Under the pieces are notes generated by a model that searched no databases, was not told where the DNA came from, and saw only the letters and a list, made by a program, of their open reading frames with translations. DNA of 64,000 bases from NCBI GenBank assembly GCA_027943335.1, contig BSBK01006021.1, forward strand, positions 2,355,501-2,419,500. Reading direction: 5' to 3'. The DNA comes from Chamaecyparis obtusa (Eukaryota > Streptophyta > Pinopsida > Cupressales > Cupressaceae). Shown piece after piece: positions 30,603 to 40,485 of this stretch (position 1 is its first letter; the number at the start of each line of letters is the position of its first letter). Both the position numbers and the translations under genes were made by a program.

Positions 30603-32228
30603 AATGTAATGCCCTACCACGGAACCCTCAGAACATAAGGTCAAATATGCGCAAAACATTTTTTTGAACGTGGAATAAAAATGTACATAAGTGAATCACA
30701 TAATCATAATGCATATGCAAGATATAAACATGCAAGAAAGTAAACCACGATCATCGCATGATCGTGCACAAGGAGAAGACTAACACATAATTTCAAGGGT
30801 TCCATGACAACCCAATAACATACTCAGAACATAGAAGACACATTCATGAGGCTTCCCTACAAGGTATTAGACAACGTCCACGAATCCCAAGAAGCTAAGC
30901 CAACAATGACCCATAGCTAAACAAAGAGGAGACTAATCCATCCTCAAAATCTATCTAATAGATATTCATTTTAAACCCAAAGTAAATGTTCCTAGCTTAT
31001 TAATCATACAAGTTAATTATAAGCTAACCATAAGCAAACCAACCAAGAACCATCAAGAAACCAACCTTTAAACATAAGAAATCCATCTGGTCTTCAAACC
31101 TGATCGTAAAGGCTAGTAGGGTGCAGATGTTGATTCAAACAGAAGCGTTGGTTGGTAGTGGAAACGTCGATTAACGAAAATGTTGATTAGTGACTAGTAA
31201 ATGTCTAAGACACAAAAAGTCTCAAACCAATGAGTCACATGCGCTAGTTGATGGTGGAAACATCGATTAGCCCAAGCGATGATGTAGGCACAAACATTGA
31301 TCCATAAATTTGGTCGAAAATAAAAAAACATACAAGTCAAATGCCTTAGCCGACACCAACGTATGGTCGGTAAACAACTAGCCCCACATCGGGGAGTACT
31401 GGATAGCATAATTCAGGGTCATACACACTCGATACAATACATGATAACATAATAGAAGCTACTCTAATAAGAATAAGCATCAATGCATATATCAATGAAA
31501 AGAGATGAAGAAATAACATTTGAACACTCAAAGCTTAGAATCTCAATCTCTAGAAGAAGATCATCACCTATAAACTGGTCCCCGACGGTGGTATAGTTCA
31601 ACGTCACCCTGCCACATAGAACCCTTAGGCCCACCCCATTGTGCTCGCAAAGATAGTAACTCAGCCACAAACACAAGGCACACATGCAAGCAAGGAGTGG
31701 CTAACACACACGCCAAACAAATGCATAATCTCATAAGAAGGTACAGTGATGCAATGTAATATACATAGATGTAGAATACAACACATGGAGAAAACACAAC
31801 ATGTGGACCAACTTCCAAAGCACAATCAAGATACCACATACCACAACACACCAAGGTGCTACTCACTGCTACTACACCTAGACATGAGAGTACCAACCAT
31901 AGGGAGTATCCCTTCATGCATGGGTCAATAATGGCATCTAGGGCTCAATTACCATCTACCACCCACACGGGTCACTCATAACATTTGGGGATTCAATGGA
32001 TTCCTCCACTCGCACGAGTCAATCTCTGCCATCCAAGGATTTCAATTACTCATGCTTAGTGTTTATACCCAATTCATTTTATTATGTTTTCACTTTTAAA
32101 GAAACTCCTTAACGCATCCATTGCGGGCACTTCTCGGGATCCACGTAAGGAGTTACTCTCCATGCCTACTCAATGTACCTAGTCCTATGGATCAACATCT
32201 AAGGACAAAGACCAAACAAGAAGTTTTT

Positions 32229-32375
32229 CCAGTTGGTCTACACCAAGGACAAACAAAACACTTCGTCCACTTGGTCTACACCAAGGACAGGAATAGGGAC
32301 TTTTGTCCAGTCCATCTATACAAAGGACCAAACATAAGATGTGTTGTCTATTGGTCTACACCAAGGATGGGAAAT
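32229..32375. repeat. 40-bp minisatellite, right LTR copy
   Basis: Four units at 32229, 32267, 32307 and 32347 with the core TTGGTCTACACCAAGGA; homologue of 20353-20545. Confidence 0.85.
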
Positions 32376-33808
32376 ATATGAGCATCCACAAGCACAAAGA
32401 CAATCACTAGAGGACAAATCCACTCCAAGACACTCAAGGCATGCAAGCGCTACAAACACAAAATTTAAGACAAATAACAAATTTCTCAATTGGCCACTTT
32501 GTGAAGAGCACAGACTCCCATGGAATCCATCAAACATCTTGTTAGAAAATGAGGAAGGCACAAAATGTCCATAGGCAATAAATACACAAATTCCGGTGAA
32601 AATCAACATTTAACATTAAAAGGGAAAGTTCAGATTGCGATAACATATTATCCAAAATATCCTCAATCCATTCCAATTCCACAATCATACTACAAAGTTG
32701 GAGTACTACAACATCTAACAATTCAATCACGCCAAACGTGGTGACAAATATGTCTTGGATGGTACACAAAACAAGGTGAGCTCAAGAATGCCCAAAAATA
32801 AAACTTGGAACCAAACTTTGAAATAAAACCAATTTGCCCTTAGGCACCCAACAAGACAAAAATCAAATGAAATTCTTGATCTGGGCGCTCACGAAAAATC
32901 AAGCAACATAACACCAAAAAAACTATATATTTCCAACTCTAAAACACTAATTAAGCATATATACCCAATCGGGCAATGAAATGTTATGAGAATGTAGGGC
33001 AATCCTGATTCTCAACCCACAATAAATAAGAAATTTACTTCAACTGGAAATTAAAAAAAAAGTAAAACATAAGATGTGAGATGCGCCCTACCTCACACAA
33101 AGTGGAGAAACGCCAAAAAGAGGAGGAAAGCTTGATTTCTTCATAGAAATCAAAATGGCTCTATAGGAAGATGAGGAATTGCGGCACCAACCCAAGGAGC
33201 CGCTACCCATGACAATCCGACTCAGTTCAAACCCAACAAGCAAAATCAGAATATTCACCAAAATGCCAAGTGAAAAAGTGAGGAAAAAGAATCTTTTTTT
33301 CAAATAAAAGGTCACTTCAAAAAGGGACTTTTAAAATAAGTCATTTAAATAATTTAAGTAAAACATTTAAATAATTTAAGTAAAACCAAAGATTTATAAA
33401 AGAAAATATATCAATTCCAATAAAATGGAATTCGACTACGGCAAATTAGCTGGCAATTAAAAATTAAATCCTCAAACATAAATTAAATCAGCATTTTAAT
33501 TCTAAATCAATTGTGACTACTACGGGACTCTAAATGCATAGACAATCATTGGTCTATCACAAATGCAATGAAATCCAAATTTACCAACACGTACTAGAGG
33601 GATAATATAATAATCACAGATACATCATCCATATAAGGACGATATTAGCTTAAACATGAAAGGTCGATGAAACTATCTCCTATGCCATTGTCGGGAATAA
33701 AGATACACTCAAATCTTGCAGCTCAAGTAGAATGATATTTGGTACCTATTCACTAAAACAAGCAAACATTAAGTGCACCTGCTCACAGTATAAATATTTG
33801 AAGCACAT

Positions 33809-33845
33809 AATGATGATGATGATAATAATAATAATAATAATAATG
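33809..33845. repeat. (GAT)n(AAT)n trinucleotide microsatellite
   Basis: Four GAT/ATG units then eight AAT units in LTR D right; much shorter in the left LTR, so it expanded after insertion. Confidence 0.9.
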
Positions 33846-34356
33846 GAACATTGACGCTCTAGTGACATGATCAAACATAAATAATGTCGTGACATAGATC
33901 GTTCTATTTTCTACTCCTAAATGTACATATCATTTAAATAAACATTGTATTTAAATTAAACATTTTATATAAATGTAAAGCATTAAAATAATCATTTATA
34001 GCAATATGAGCATATTTTAGTCAAAATTGGCAATGAAATATCCAATAGTTTATAAGGCACAATATAAGAGCAAATCCAAAAAAAATAATCCTAATAATAT
34101 AATCCATAGTCTCGAATACAAAACACACCAAATATCATCATAAAGCATCATATCACATCAAACAAAATCATCATGCAAATATGATCAAAACAGTAAACAC
34201 CAATATAATCTAGCATCTAAACTAACCATGATATCAATAACCAAAATAATATATTGTCATCGAATGCATCTCACTATGCAAATATCACAACATAACAAGT
34301 GTCTATCTTAGATCAAAATAATCATGGAACAGAATGCAACCACGAGAGGCACCACA

Positions 34357-34670
34357 TCACCTTGTCAACACTCTACCCTTCTATTGACAGTCTCTCAAAG
34401 AGGGTTATGCCACTTGCTCCCCCTTGTGGTGGGGATCCTAGTGATAGTATTGTTTGGACAGTTGTATGATGGTGTAAGAAAGATCATTCTTCATTTTCCC
34501 ATTCTCCTCCCTATGTAGTGCTACCCACTCTTGAGTGGGTTACTAGCTATTTTGCTAGAGTGGTGTTAATGGTATGTTCTTGGCCTTGTTATGGATGGCC
34601 TTTCTTGGTTTTCTTTTGTAAGGGCTAGCACCCTTGTTTTGCTAATTTTAATAATAAAAAATATCATAAT
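34357..34670 (+). pseudogene. LINE ORF1 C-terminus and 3' UTR (3' piece), split by element D
   Basis: Reads APPCGGDPSDSIVWTVV, a stop, then WCKKDHSSFSHSPPM, aligning with the ORF1 end EGWTVVIGKHNKNSPLHFDM of the LINE at 27651. About 150 bp later GGGCTAGCACCCTTG and an A/T-rich tail (AATAATAAAAAAT) end it. It continues the fragment at 18183-18715 across element D, again with ORF1 running straight to the 3' end. Confidence 0.7.
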
Positions 34671-34691
34671 CTTGCTAAAAATAATCAACTA

Positions 34692-34793
<102 letters not shown>

Positions 34794-34984
34794 ACAATTT
34801 AATATGTTCACAAATAACCCTATAATTTAGAAAATGCAACAAAGTTTTTACAATTGGGCATAATAAATTGCCTAAAAAATTTAGTGTGTTTAACTTAGCT
34901 CTACAATGTGGCAATAAATTTATTTGACATTGTCAATAGACATATCCTTCAGCCCCTTTAGTTTATGCATTCATGGAATACTCA

Positions 34985-35339
34985 GTTACAAACAAGTTCA
35001 ACAACACCTTCATTATTGAAATACAAAATCAATGGTTGTTTCTATGGCACTCTCATTAACATCATGCTTACATATGAAGTGGCATTGAACTTCATGTGTT
35101 TAGTGCTACCATGGAACACTAGAAAACAAGCAACTTTCATGATAGCTTGATTTTTTTAGTACAAAATCATTGGTTGTGTTATATGGTACTCCTACTGACA
35201 ACATGGTCACACTTGAAGTTACTTGAAGTGGCATGGAAAACTAGACTTTAAACAAGTTCCTAAACTTCCCAATAATTGAAATGTAAAATCATTGGTTGTC
35301 TATGGTACTCTCATATCAATTTATAAACAACTCCACTTT
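34985..35339. repeat. three degenerate repeats of roughly 120-140 bp
   Basis: TACAAAATCATTGGTTGT-like words at 35022, 35160 and 35282, each followed by GGYACTC and, for two, ACTTGAAGTGGCATGGAA. Spacing is 138 and 122 bp. No coding sense found; may be in the 3' region of copia F. Confidence 0.5.
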
Positions 35340-36390
35340 CCCCAAAAATTGGACCAAATCCCAAATAGAAGATTAATCCAAATGTGAATTCTTGTTCATG
35401 GATAAACCATGTATAGTCCAAATTCATAAAGTCAATCAGTAACTACAAATTCTTCTTGTATTCTTGTTTCTTGCATGACATGTGGAAAACAATTAACATA
35501 ATGACTAATATCTAGCCTAGTGTAAGTTAGTTAAATCAAAACAATTATAGCAATAATATCCACCTTGGAGATGAATCAAATCAAAGACCTCTATAGTCCT
35601 ATTGCCATGGACATTGGTATTTGTTTCCAATCCATTATTCCATAATTCTTGGACAATTTCTTAGTATATTTCATCTAAGACAAGTATCCAATTTCTTATT
35701 TACCATACATCCAAATAAAGACAAAATGGAAAAGCCCGAGATCAATCATTTAGAACAATTTCTTAGGACCATTCTTTGTTGCATCAATCACCTTTCTTTG
35801 AAATGCATACAATGACTTGGTTATTAAGATGTACAATAAGACTTGTTACATTCCTCTTTTCTCTTTGAAGAAAATATTTAGGTCTTGTGGAATTTGACAA
35901 ATCCATGTTGTACTTGATTTTCATCTATTTTGTATACCAAGTTCTGAGAGCTTGTTGAAAGCCATAAAGGAGACTTGGTGAGTTTTCACGCCATTTGCTC
36001 TTAAATAAGTCTGCCAAAATCCATTTGATTTAGTCATGTTGAGTTTTTTCAAGTCTTCATTAAGGGAAGCAATTTTTTTGTCCATTTGATGTACATTCAC
36101 CCAAATTGTGTAGCTATACCAAAGACCATTCTTTTCATAGAATTATCTTGATCATGGGAGCAAAAATCTTCTCATAGTTAGTGGGATCCTTCTACACATA
36201 ATCCTTTGCAACAACTATCTCTTTGTACTCGTCTATTTTGCAATTTACCTTCTCTTTAGTCCTAAAAACCTACTTACAACCAATGGCCTCATTTATTGTT
36301 AGAAGATGAATGAGTTCTCATGTGTTATTTTTCATCCTACATCCATAATAATATTCCAAGCTCAAAAATATTAACAATTGTGCTCTTAAG
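35340..36390 (-). pseudogene. Ty1/copia F reverse transcriptase, N-terminal and C-terminal pieces
   Basis: Minus strand at 36090-36300 reads NEAIGCK, VFRTKEKVNCKIDEYKEIVV, AKDYV and KDPTNYEKIFAPMIK, the start of copia RT (normally A-I-G-C-K-W-V-F-K and Y-x-E-T-F-A-P). Around 35580-35640 it reads KLSKNYGIMDWKQIPMSM (normally F-G-M-x-x-C-K-P-x-x-T-P-M), then LTYTRLDISHYVNCF near 35530. Multiple stops and frame changes. The integrase half lies beyond the LINE inserted at 36391-40485. Confidence 0.75.
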
Positions 36391-36789
36391 ATAAGATAAG
36401 ATAAGATAAAATATTAATGTCCAACAAGAGACCACAAGTGGGCCTAAGGGACTGAGAGTACAACAAAGAACCCAGAAGACAGCAGGACAACCAAACGGTG
36501 TCCAAGAAAAGAGGAACCAATAGAAAAAGAAGCAGCAACAAGAGCCAGAAAGGAGAAGAAGCCATGAAACCACCAAACACCTAGTGGTTTCCGAACACCG
36601 AAAAGTAGCTCAAGATCGACGGATAATTATTCGTGAGGGGAGGAGTTTGAGTCTGAGTCCGTCTTTGTAAGGAGGGAATCTATTGTCGCTGATGGGGTTG
36701 TAAGAGCAAGTGGCCTCTGCAATGTCTGACCGATCTGGGGTGAGGGACAAAGGAAGGACTCTCAGGCCTCTTGGTTCCTCTAGGGGAGG

Positions 36790-37138
36790 AAGTCAGAGCA
36801 AAGGAGGTGATCCGCTGGTAAAGGGACGTAGAGCTTGGTGGAGAGAGCACCTGTAAAGTCTAATCACAGAGACGGAAGGCCTCCTGGAGATAAAGAGCCA
36901 AGTAGTGTTGATCCTCATACCTGAAGAAGGAAGACATAGACCTGCAGTCTCTGAATAGATAGTGGAACCTCCCACGAATCTCATAGTAAATCGGACAGTA
37001 GAATAAGAAATGGAACTTAGTCTCAACCACCCTCATATCACAACACTGGCAAAGCCTCTCCTCCCTACTAGTCTGGTGGTCGGTCTGGATCCGAAGTCGA
37101 TGGGAGCCAACTCTAAAGGACCTGAGCTGGATACGCAA
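36790..37138 (-). pseudogene. LINE family 2 C-terminal Cys/His region
   Basis: LRSFRVGSHRLRIQTDHQ, then LCQCCDMRVVETKFHFLFYC and PIYYEIRGRFHYLF: a C-x-C-C ... H-x-x-x-x-C arrangement like the zf-RVT-type tail found at the end of many plant LINE ORF2 proteins. It is one frame off from the RT. Confidence 0.7.
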
Positions 37139-37316
37139 GGTGTGGGACCAGCATCTGGAAGTATACTAGGGGTTGAGTGATCAATCCATCCCGAATGTCA
37201 ATATAGTGCTCGAAATAGAAGGCCATACGAGGCCGAAGGCCATCAGGAGGGTCAACCCACGTCACCTAAACATACCTCTTGTAAATATCTAACCTGGTGA
37301 TCTTGTTCAACTCTGA

Positions 37317-39026
37317 CTAAGGGGGGAGGAGATGAGCAGGAGCACCAAGGGAATACTGAAAGGGAGGGAGGTGGTTGATATCAATACCAAGAGAGCTGAG
37401 GAGACTGGAAGCCTGGGCATACCAGCACCGAGCGCCCCTATTAGGGTTCAAGGTCGCTAGCAAAGCCGAAGAACAATAGGCCAAGTAAGAGTAACGGTAT
37501 CTGCCATCAATCGAGTCAGCAAAGCCCCTGAGTCTGTGGAGTAACCAAACAAGATCAAAGATCGTGCAAAGTCTGAAGGGATGAGTCCTGAACTTAGCCA
37601 GAATGATGCTAGTGGGAGTGGTCGGCTGACAACGAATGAAGCGTTGGAGAAAGAGGGTCTGCACTCTCTCAAAAGAAGCCCAGTCAGTAGTCAATAAGGA
37701 GGGACCCCAGACAATCGAGCCATAAAGAACAGTAGGCCTAACCAGTGAGTCAAAGATAGACATCTTTGACATGATATCCTGAAAGTGATGTCAAAAGCAC
37801 TGTCGCTCAAGTAAGGCAAGAGAACCCAAACCCTTGTTGATCAACGGTGTCATAGCCGGTCTCAAACTGAAGCATGGCCCAAAGAACCCAATCCCCAAGT
37901 ATGTGTAGCTGGAAGTCATCTCGATCTCGGTCCCTCTGAAAAAAAAGTGGAGATGCAAGGTTTTCAAACAATTGAAAGTCATGACCCGCGTCTTCCCCAA
38001 GTTCACCACAAGTTGTCGAGAGTCGCAAAAGGAGGCCAGTCCATCCAGGAGTCATTGTAACCCCTCAAGGGAGGAAGATAAGAGCATGACATCATCAACA
38101 AATAGGAGGATGGAGATCAGTGTCTGGTGGAGGAGACAACCATCACCAGGAAGTGAGAGGCTCCTCAGGTAGGTCTCAAGCTCATCAATATAGATACCAA
38201 AAAGATTAGGGGAAAGTGGGCAACCCTGCTTAACACCAATCAAACTTTGAATGAAATCCGAGAAACCAAGTGGGGTCCTAAGACGCCCAACAACACTCTC
38301 ATAGAGTCTCATAATGGCAGCGATAAGTCCCTCAGAGATCCCAATGTCTCTAAGTCTCTGGAATAAGGTTGATCGCGAGACAAAGTCGAAGGCTTTGCGA
38401 AAATCCACAAAGCAATAGTACACCTTAGTCGAGCGATGCTAAGCCTCCTCAATAATGGCCCTCAGAGTGAGGATATGGTATGTAGTCTGAAAATCTGCTC
38501 TAAATCCAGCCTGGCCTCTGGCTCTGCACCCCAAACTGTCCAGTTGTCTCGTGAGAAGGATATGTGGAACTATGGTGTAGAGTTTGGCAAAGGTATGCCC
38601 AATCATAATGGTCCTTTAATTACCCAGATCAGATGTCAGCCCAGCCTTATGGATTGGGTGAATAATATGACGAGACCAAGAAGGCGGAAAACCAGCGCAA
38701 ACCACTTTATTGAATAGAGTGGCAAGATAGGGCCCAAGAACCGAGACCCCGAGCTTGAAGAGCTCAGCCTGAAAACCATCCTCATCAGCAACCTTACTAC
38801 AACTCATGGTCCTAACGGCCTCTAAAATGATGGAGGTGGTAAAAAGGTGGCAAAGGGGCGGGGGGGTGAGGTGGGGAGAGGGCTGACTAGGGATATCGTA
38901 GAGGGTTACAGTGTGGGAGAAGAGGGAGCCAAAATCCATGTCAGTGGGGAAAGCAGGAGGTGGGGGAAGAGCGTACACTAGAAGAGCTTTGGAGAGACCC
39001 GAAGGGACGATCTGAGAGAACTGCAC
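37317..39026 (-). pseudogene. LINE family 2 reverse transcriptase
   Basis: A single minus-strand frame with only four or five stops. It contains CSKVADEDGFQAELFKLG, HIIHPIHKAG, then YYCFVDFRKAFDFVSRSTLF (first catalytic Asp), IGVKQGCPLSPNLFGIYI, SILLFVDDVMLLSSSLEGLQ (catalytic FVDD), LVVNLGKTRVMTF (K-T-K/R-V-M) and YTYLGIGF. The rest is thumb and C-terminal connection (LYGSIVWGPSLL). It primes cDNA synthesis at the chromosomal nick. The catalytic residues are intact; stops at ...EEA|HRSTK, after EGLQ and after ERQCF inactivate it. Confidence 0.92.
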
Positions 39027-39151
39027 TGGGCGAGGTAGAAGAGTCGCTTCTTTCTCCGAAGAAGACTGCGGTAGGAGAGCCTAAACACGGGGAAGGAGGG
39101 GTCAAGAGTCGTGAAGGCGAGACGAACAAGGCGGTGGAGAGACTTGCAATC

Positions 39152-40485
39152 CTAGTCGAACCAGGGGTTTTGGGGGCAGGAGCTGGGATAGGGCGAGCGG
39201 CGTGGTGCGGTGCGGAAAGGAGTGTGCAGCGGAGTCAAGGATCGCAGTAGAGATGTGGCTGAAAAAAATGGAAGCTCCCGAGGAATCAGTGAGGGGTAAG
39301 CATGAGAGAGAGTGTCTGAGGTGGGCAAGGAAAAGGTCACGGCCGACATCAAGGAAAGAGAAAGTGATGCGAGTGGGAGAGAGAGGGGCAGGGGCAAGGG
39401 GGACAGGGAGGTGGGGGGGAGGGGGAGGGGGAGAAGTGCGGATGGAGAAGCTGAGGAGGGAATGGTCAGCCAGAGGGAGGCGGGTGATGGTGAAGCAACT
39501 GATGGAAGGAATGAACGAGGAGCAAGCAAGGACGTAATCAACACAACACTAGCTCCCCCACAATGGGGCCAGCAAGTAAAGGCACCAGAATCAAGGAAGC
39601 AGGGAAGCCCGTTAAGAACCACAAGAGTAGAGGACTCGCAAAGATGGAGGAGGTGTCTGCCATACCGGGTCAAGGGACCGTCAACATCCTCAAAGGTGCG
39701 CTGGAGACCAATAACATCACTATCATACTATGAAATACATAGAGTATGTTCATCTCTCGTGGAAAGGAGCCTGAAGATCCCTGGTACGGACATTGAAGTC
39801 ACCCAAGATAACTAAATTCCCTAAGGTAGAGAACCTGTCAATCCAGTCAATAAGATCATAATATGGATCACCCTCAAAACTATGCACAGCATACGGAGAA
39901 GTAGCAGGAGGGAAGTAACATAAAGCAATAAATAAATCTATGTCAAATCTGCCCCTGATGAAGACCCACATGAATCTAGCTAGACTGTCACAGTGCATAA
40001 TGGTCGTCAAGTTGGCCAAGGGGTCCCGAATAAGGCAAGCAACCCCACCCGAACCTCTGACACCCCCAGAAAATCTAACCTCATCCCAATGTGCCGAGAA
40101 CCACTGATAACCGAGAATCCCAGGAAGAGGACAAGTCGGGCTCTCATGTGTCTCCGTGACAAGAATAATATCTACAGTACCAATGACATCTAAAAAGAGA
40201 CTAGGTAAGGACCAAAGAGTGCCATTACCGTTCCAGCAGTGAATAGTCAAAGAATCTCTAGTCCTCACCATCTCCTTTTGGGCCCGCAAACGTCATTTGG
40301 TCTGGGGAACCATCCTGGGGGCCCAACCCATAGGGGCGCTATCCCTAATAAGTGCTTTAAAGTTTCGTATGACAGCCCATTTACCATTCGACCAAGCAGT
40401 AGTAACAAGGGATCGAGCATGTTTTAATTCTGCAACCTGCGATTTGGTAAGATCCTCATCAAGGTAATTTTTTGTTGGCAGTGGG
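39152..40485 (-). pseudogene. LINE family 2 endonuclease domain
   Basis: The upstream frame LTKSQVAELKHARSLVTTAW runs in from the 5' truncation, with one stop before RLRAQKEMVRTRDSLTIHCW. Then the APE endonuclease motifs appear: WNGNGTL (metal-binding Asn region), ILVTETHE (Glu), ALCYFPP, and LVILGDFNVR (GDFN). The last part is in another frame (39152-39673: GRHLLHLCESSTLVVLNG). It nicks target DNA to prime reverse transcription. A Leu/Pro/Ser-rich low-complexity run follows, matching very G-rich plus-strand sequence at 39390-39440. Confidence 0.85.

Larger units (their letters stand above)
18716..34356 (-). mobile_element. Ty3/gypsy chromovirus-like element D, complete but decayed
   Basis: Long direct repeats 18716-23505 and 30605-34356 flank gag, protease, RT and integrase traces on the minus strand. 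LTR termini are TGTAATGCC and GGCACTACA / GGCACCACA (plus strand). On the minus strand the PBS TGGTATCAGAGCCC (30589-30602) follows the 5' LTR, and CCTAGGGGGAGCA precedes the 3' LTR (about 23506-23518). After removing two LINE insertions and their target duplications the left LTR is 3771 bp against 3752 for the right. The flanks TGCAA and TCACC do not match, so no target duplication is visible. It interrupts a LINE ORF1. Long LTRs plus a degenerate chromodomain-like end suggest the Tekay/Del branch (inference). Confidence 0.9.
30605..34356 (-). repeat. 5' LTR of element D (no LINE insertions)
   Basis: Partner of 18716-23505. It preserves the empty sites for both LINEs and carries an expanded trinucleotide run, (GAT)n(AAT)n at 33809-33845, where the other LTR has only a short AATAAT run near 22502. 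Confidence 0.92.
36391..40485 (-). mobile_element. LINE family 2 (endonuclease + RT), inserted in copia F
   Basis: A 4.1-kb minus-strand non-LTR element. Its 3' end (left) is ATGTCC-rich UTR followed by (TATCT)n (about 36391-36412), and its 5' end near 40485 is truncated inside a reading frame. It holds an APE-type endonuclease, an RT and a Cys/His-rich tail in one main frame. The copia F polyprotein resumes on both sides. Unlike the ORF1-only LINEs nearby it ends in a pentanucleotide repeat, not an A-rich tail. The RT has GVKQGCPLSPNLFGIYIDEL and FVDD rather than the QGDPLSP of typical plant L1, so another clade (for example RTE- or Dualen-like) is suspected. A second truncated copy is at 16835-17016. 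Confidence 0.85.

Noticed and set aside
39202..39815. Plus-strand open frames of 111 and 167 codons
   Set aside because: They lie antisense to the LINE endonuclease region and consist of Arg/Gly/Glu-rich low complexity from the G-rich strand.
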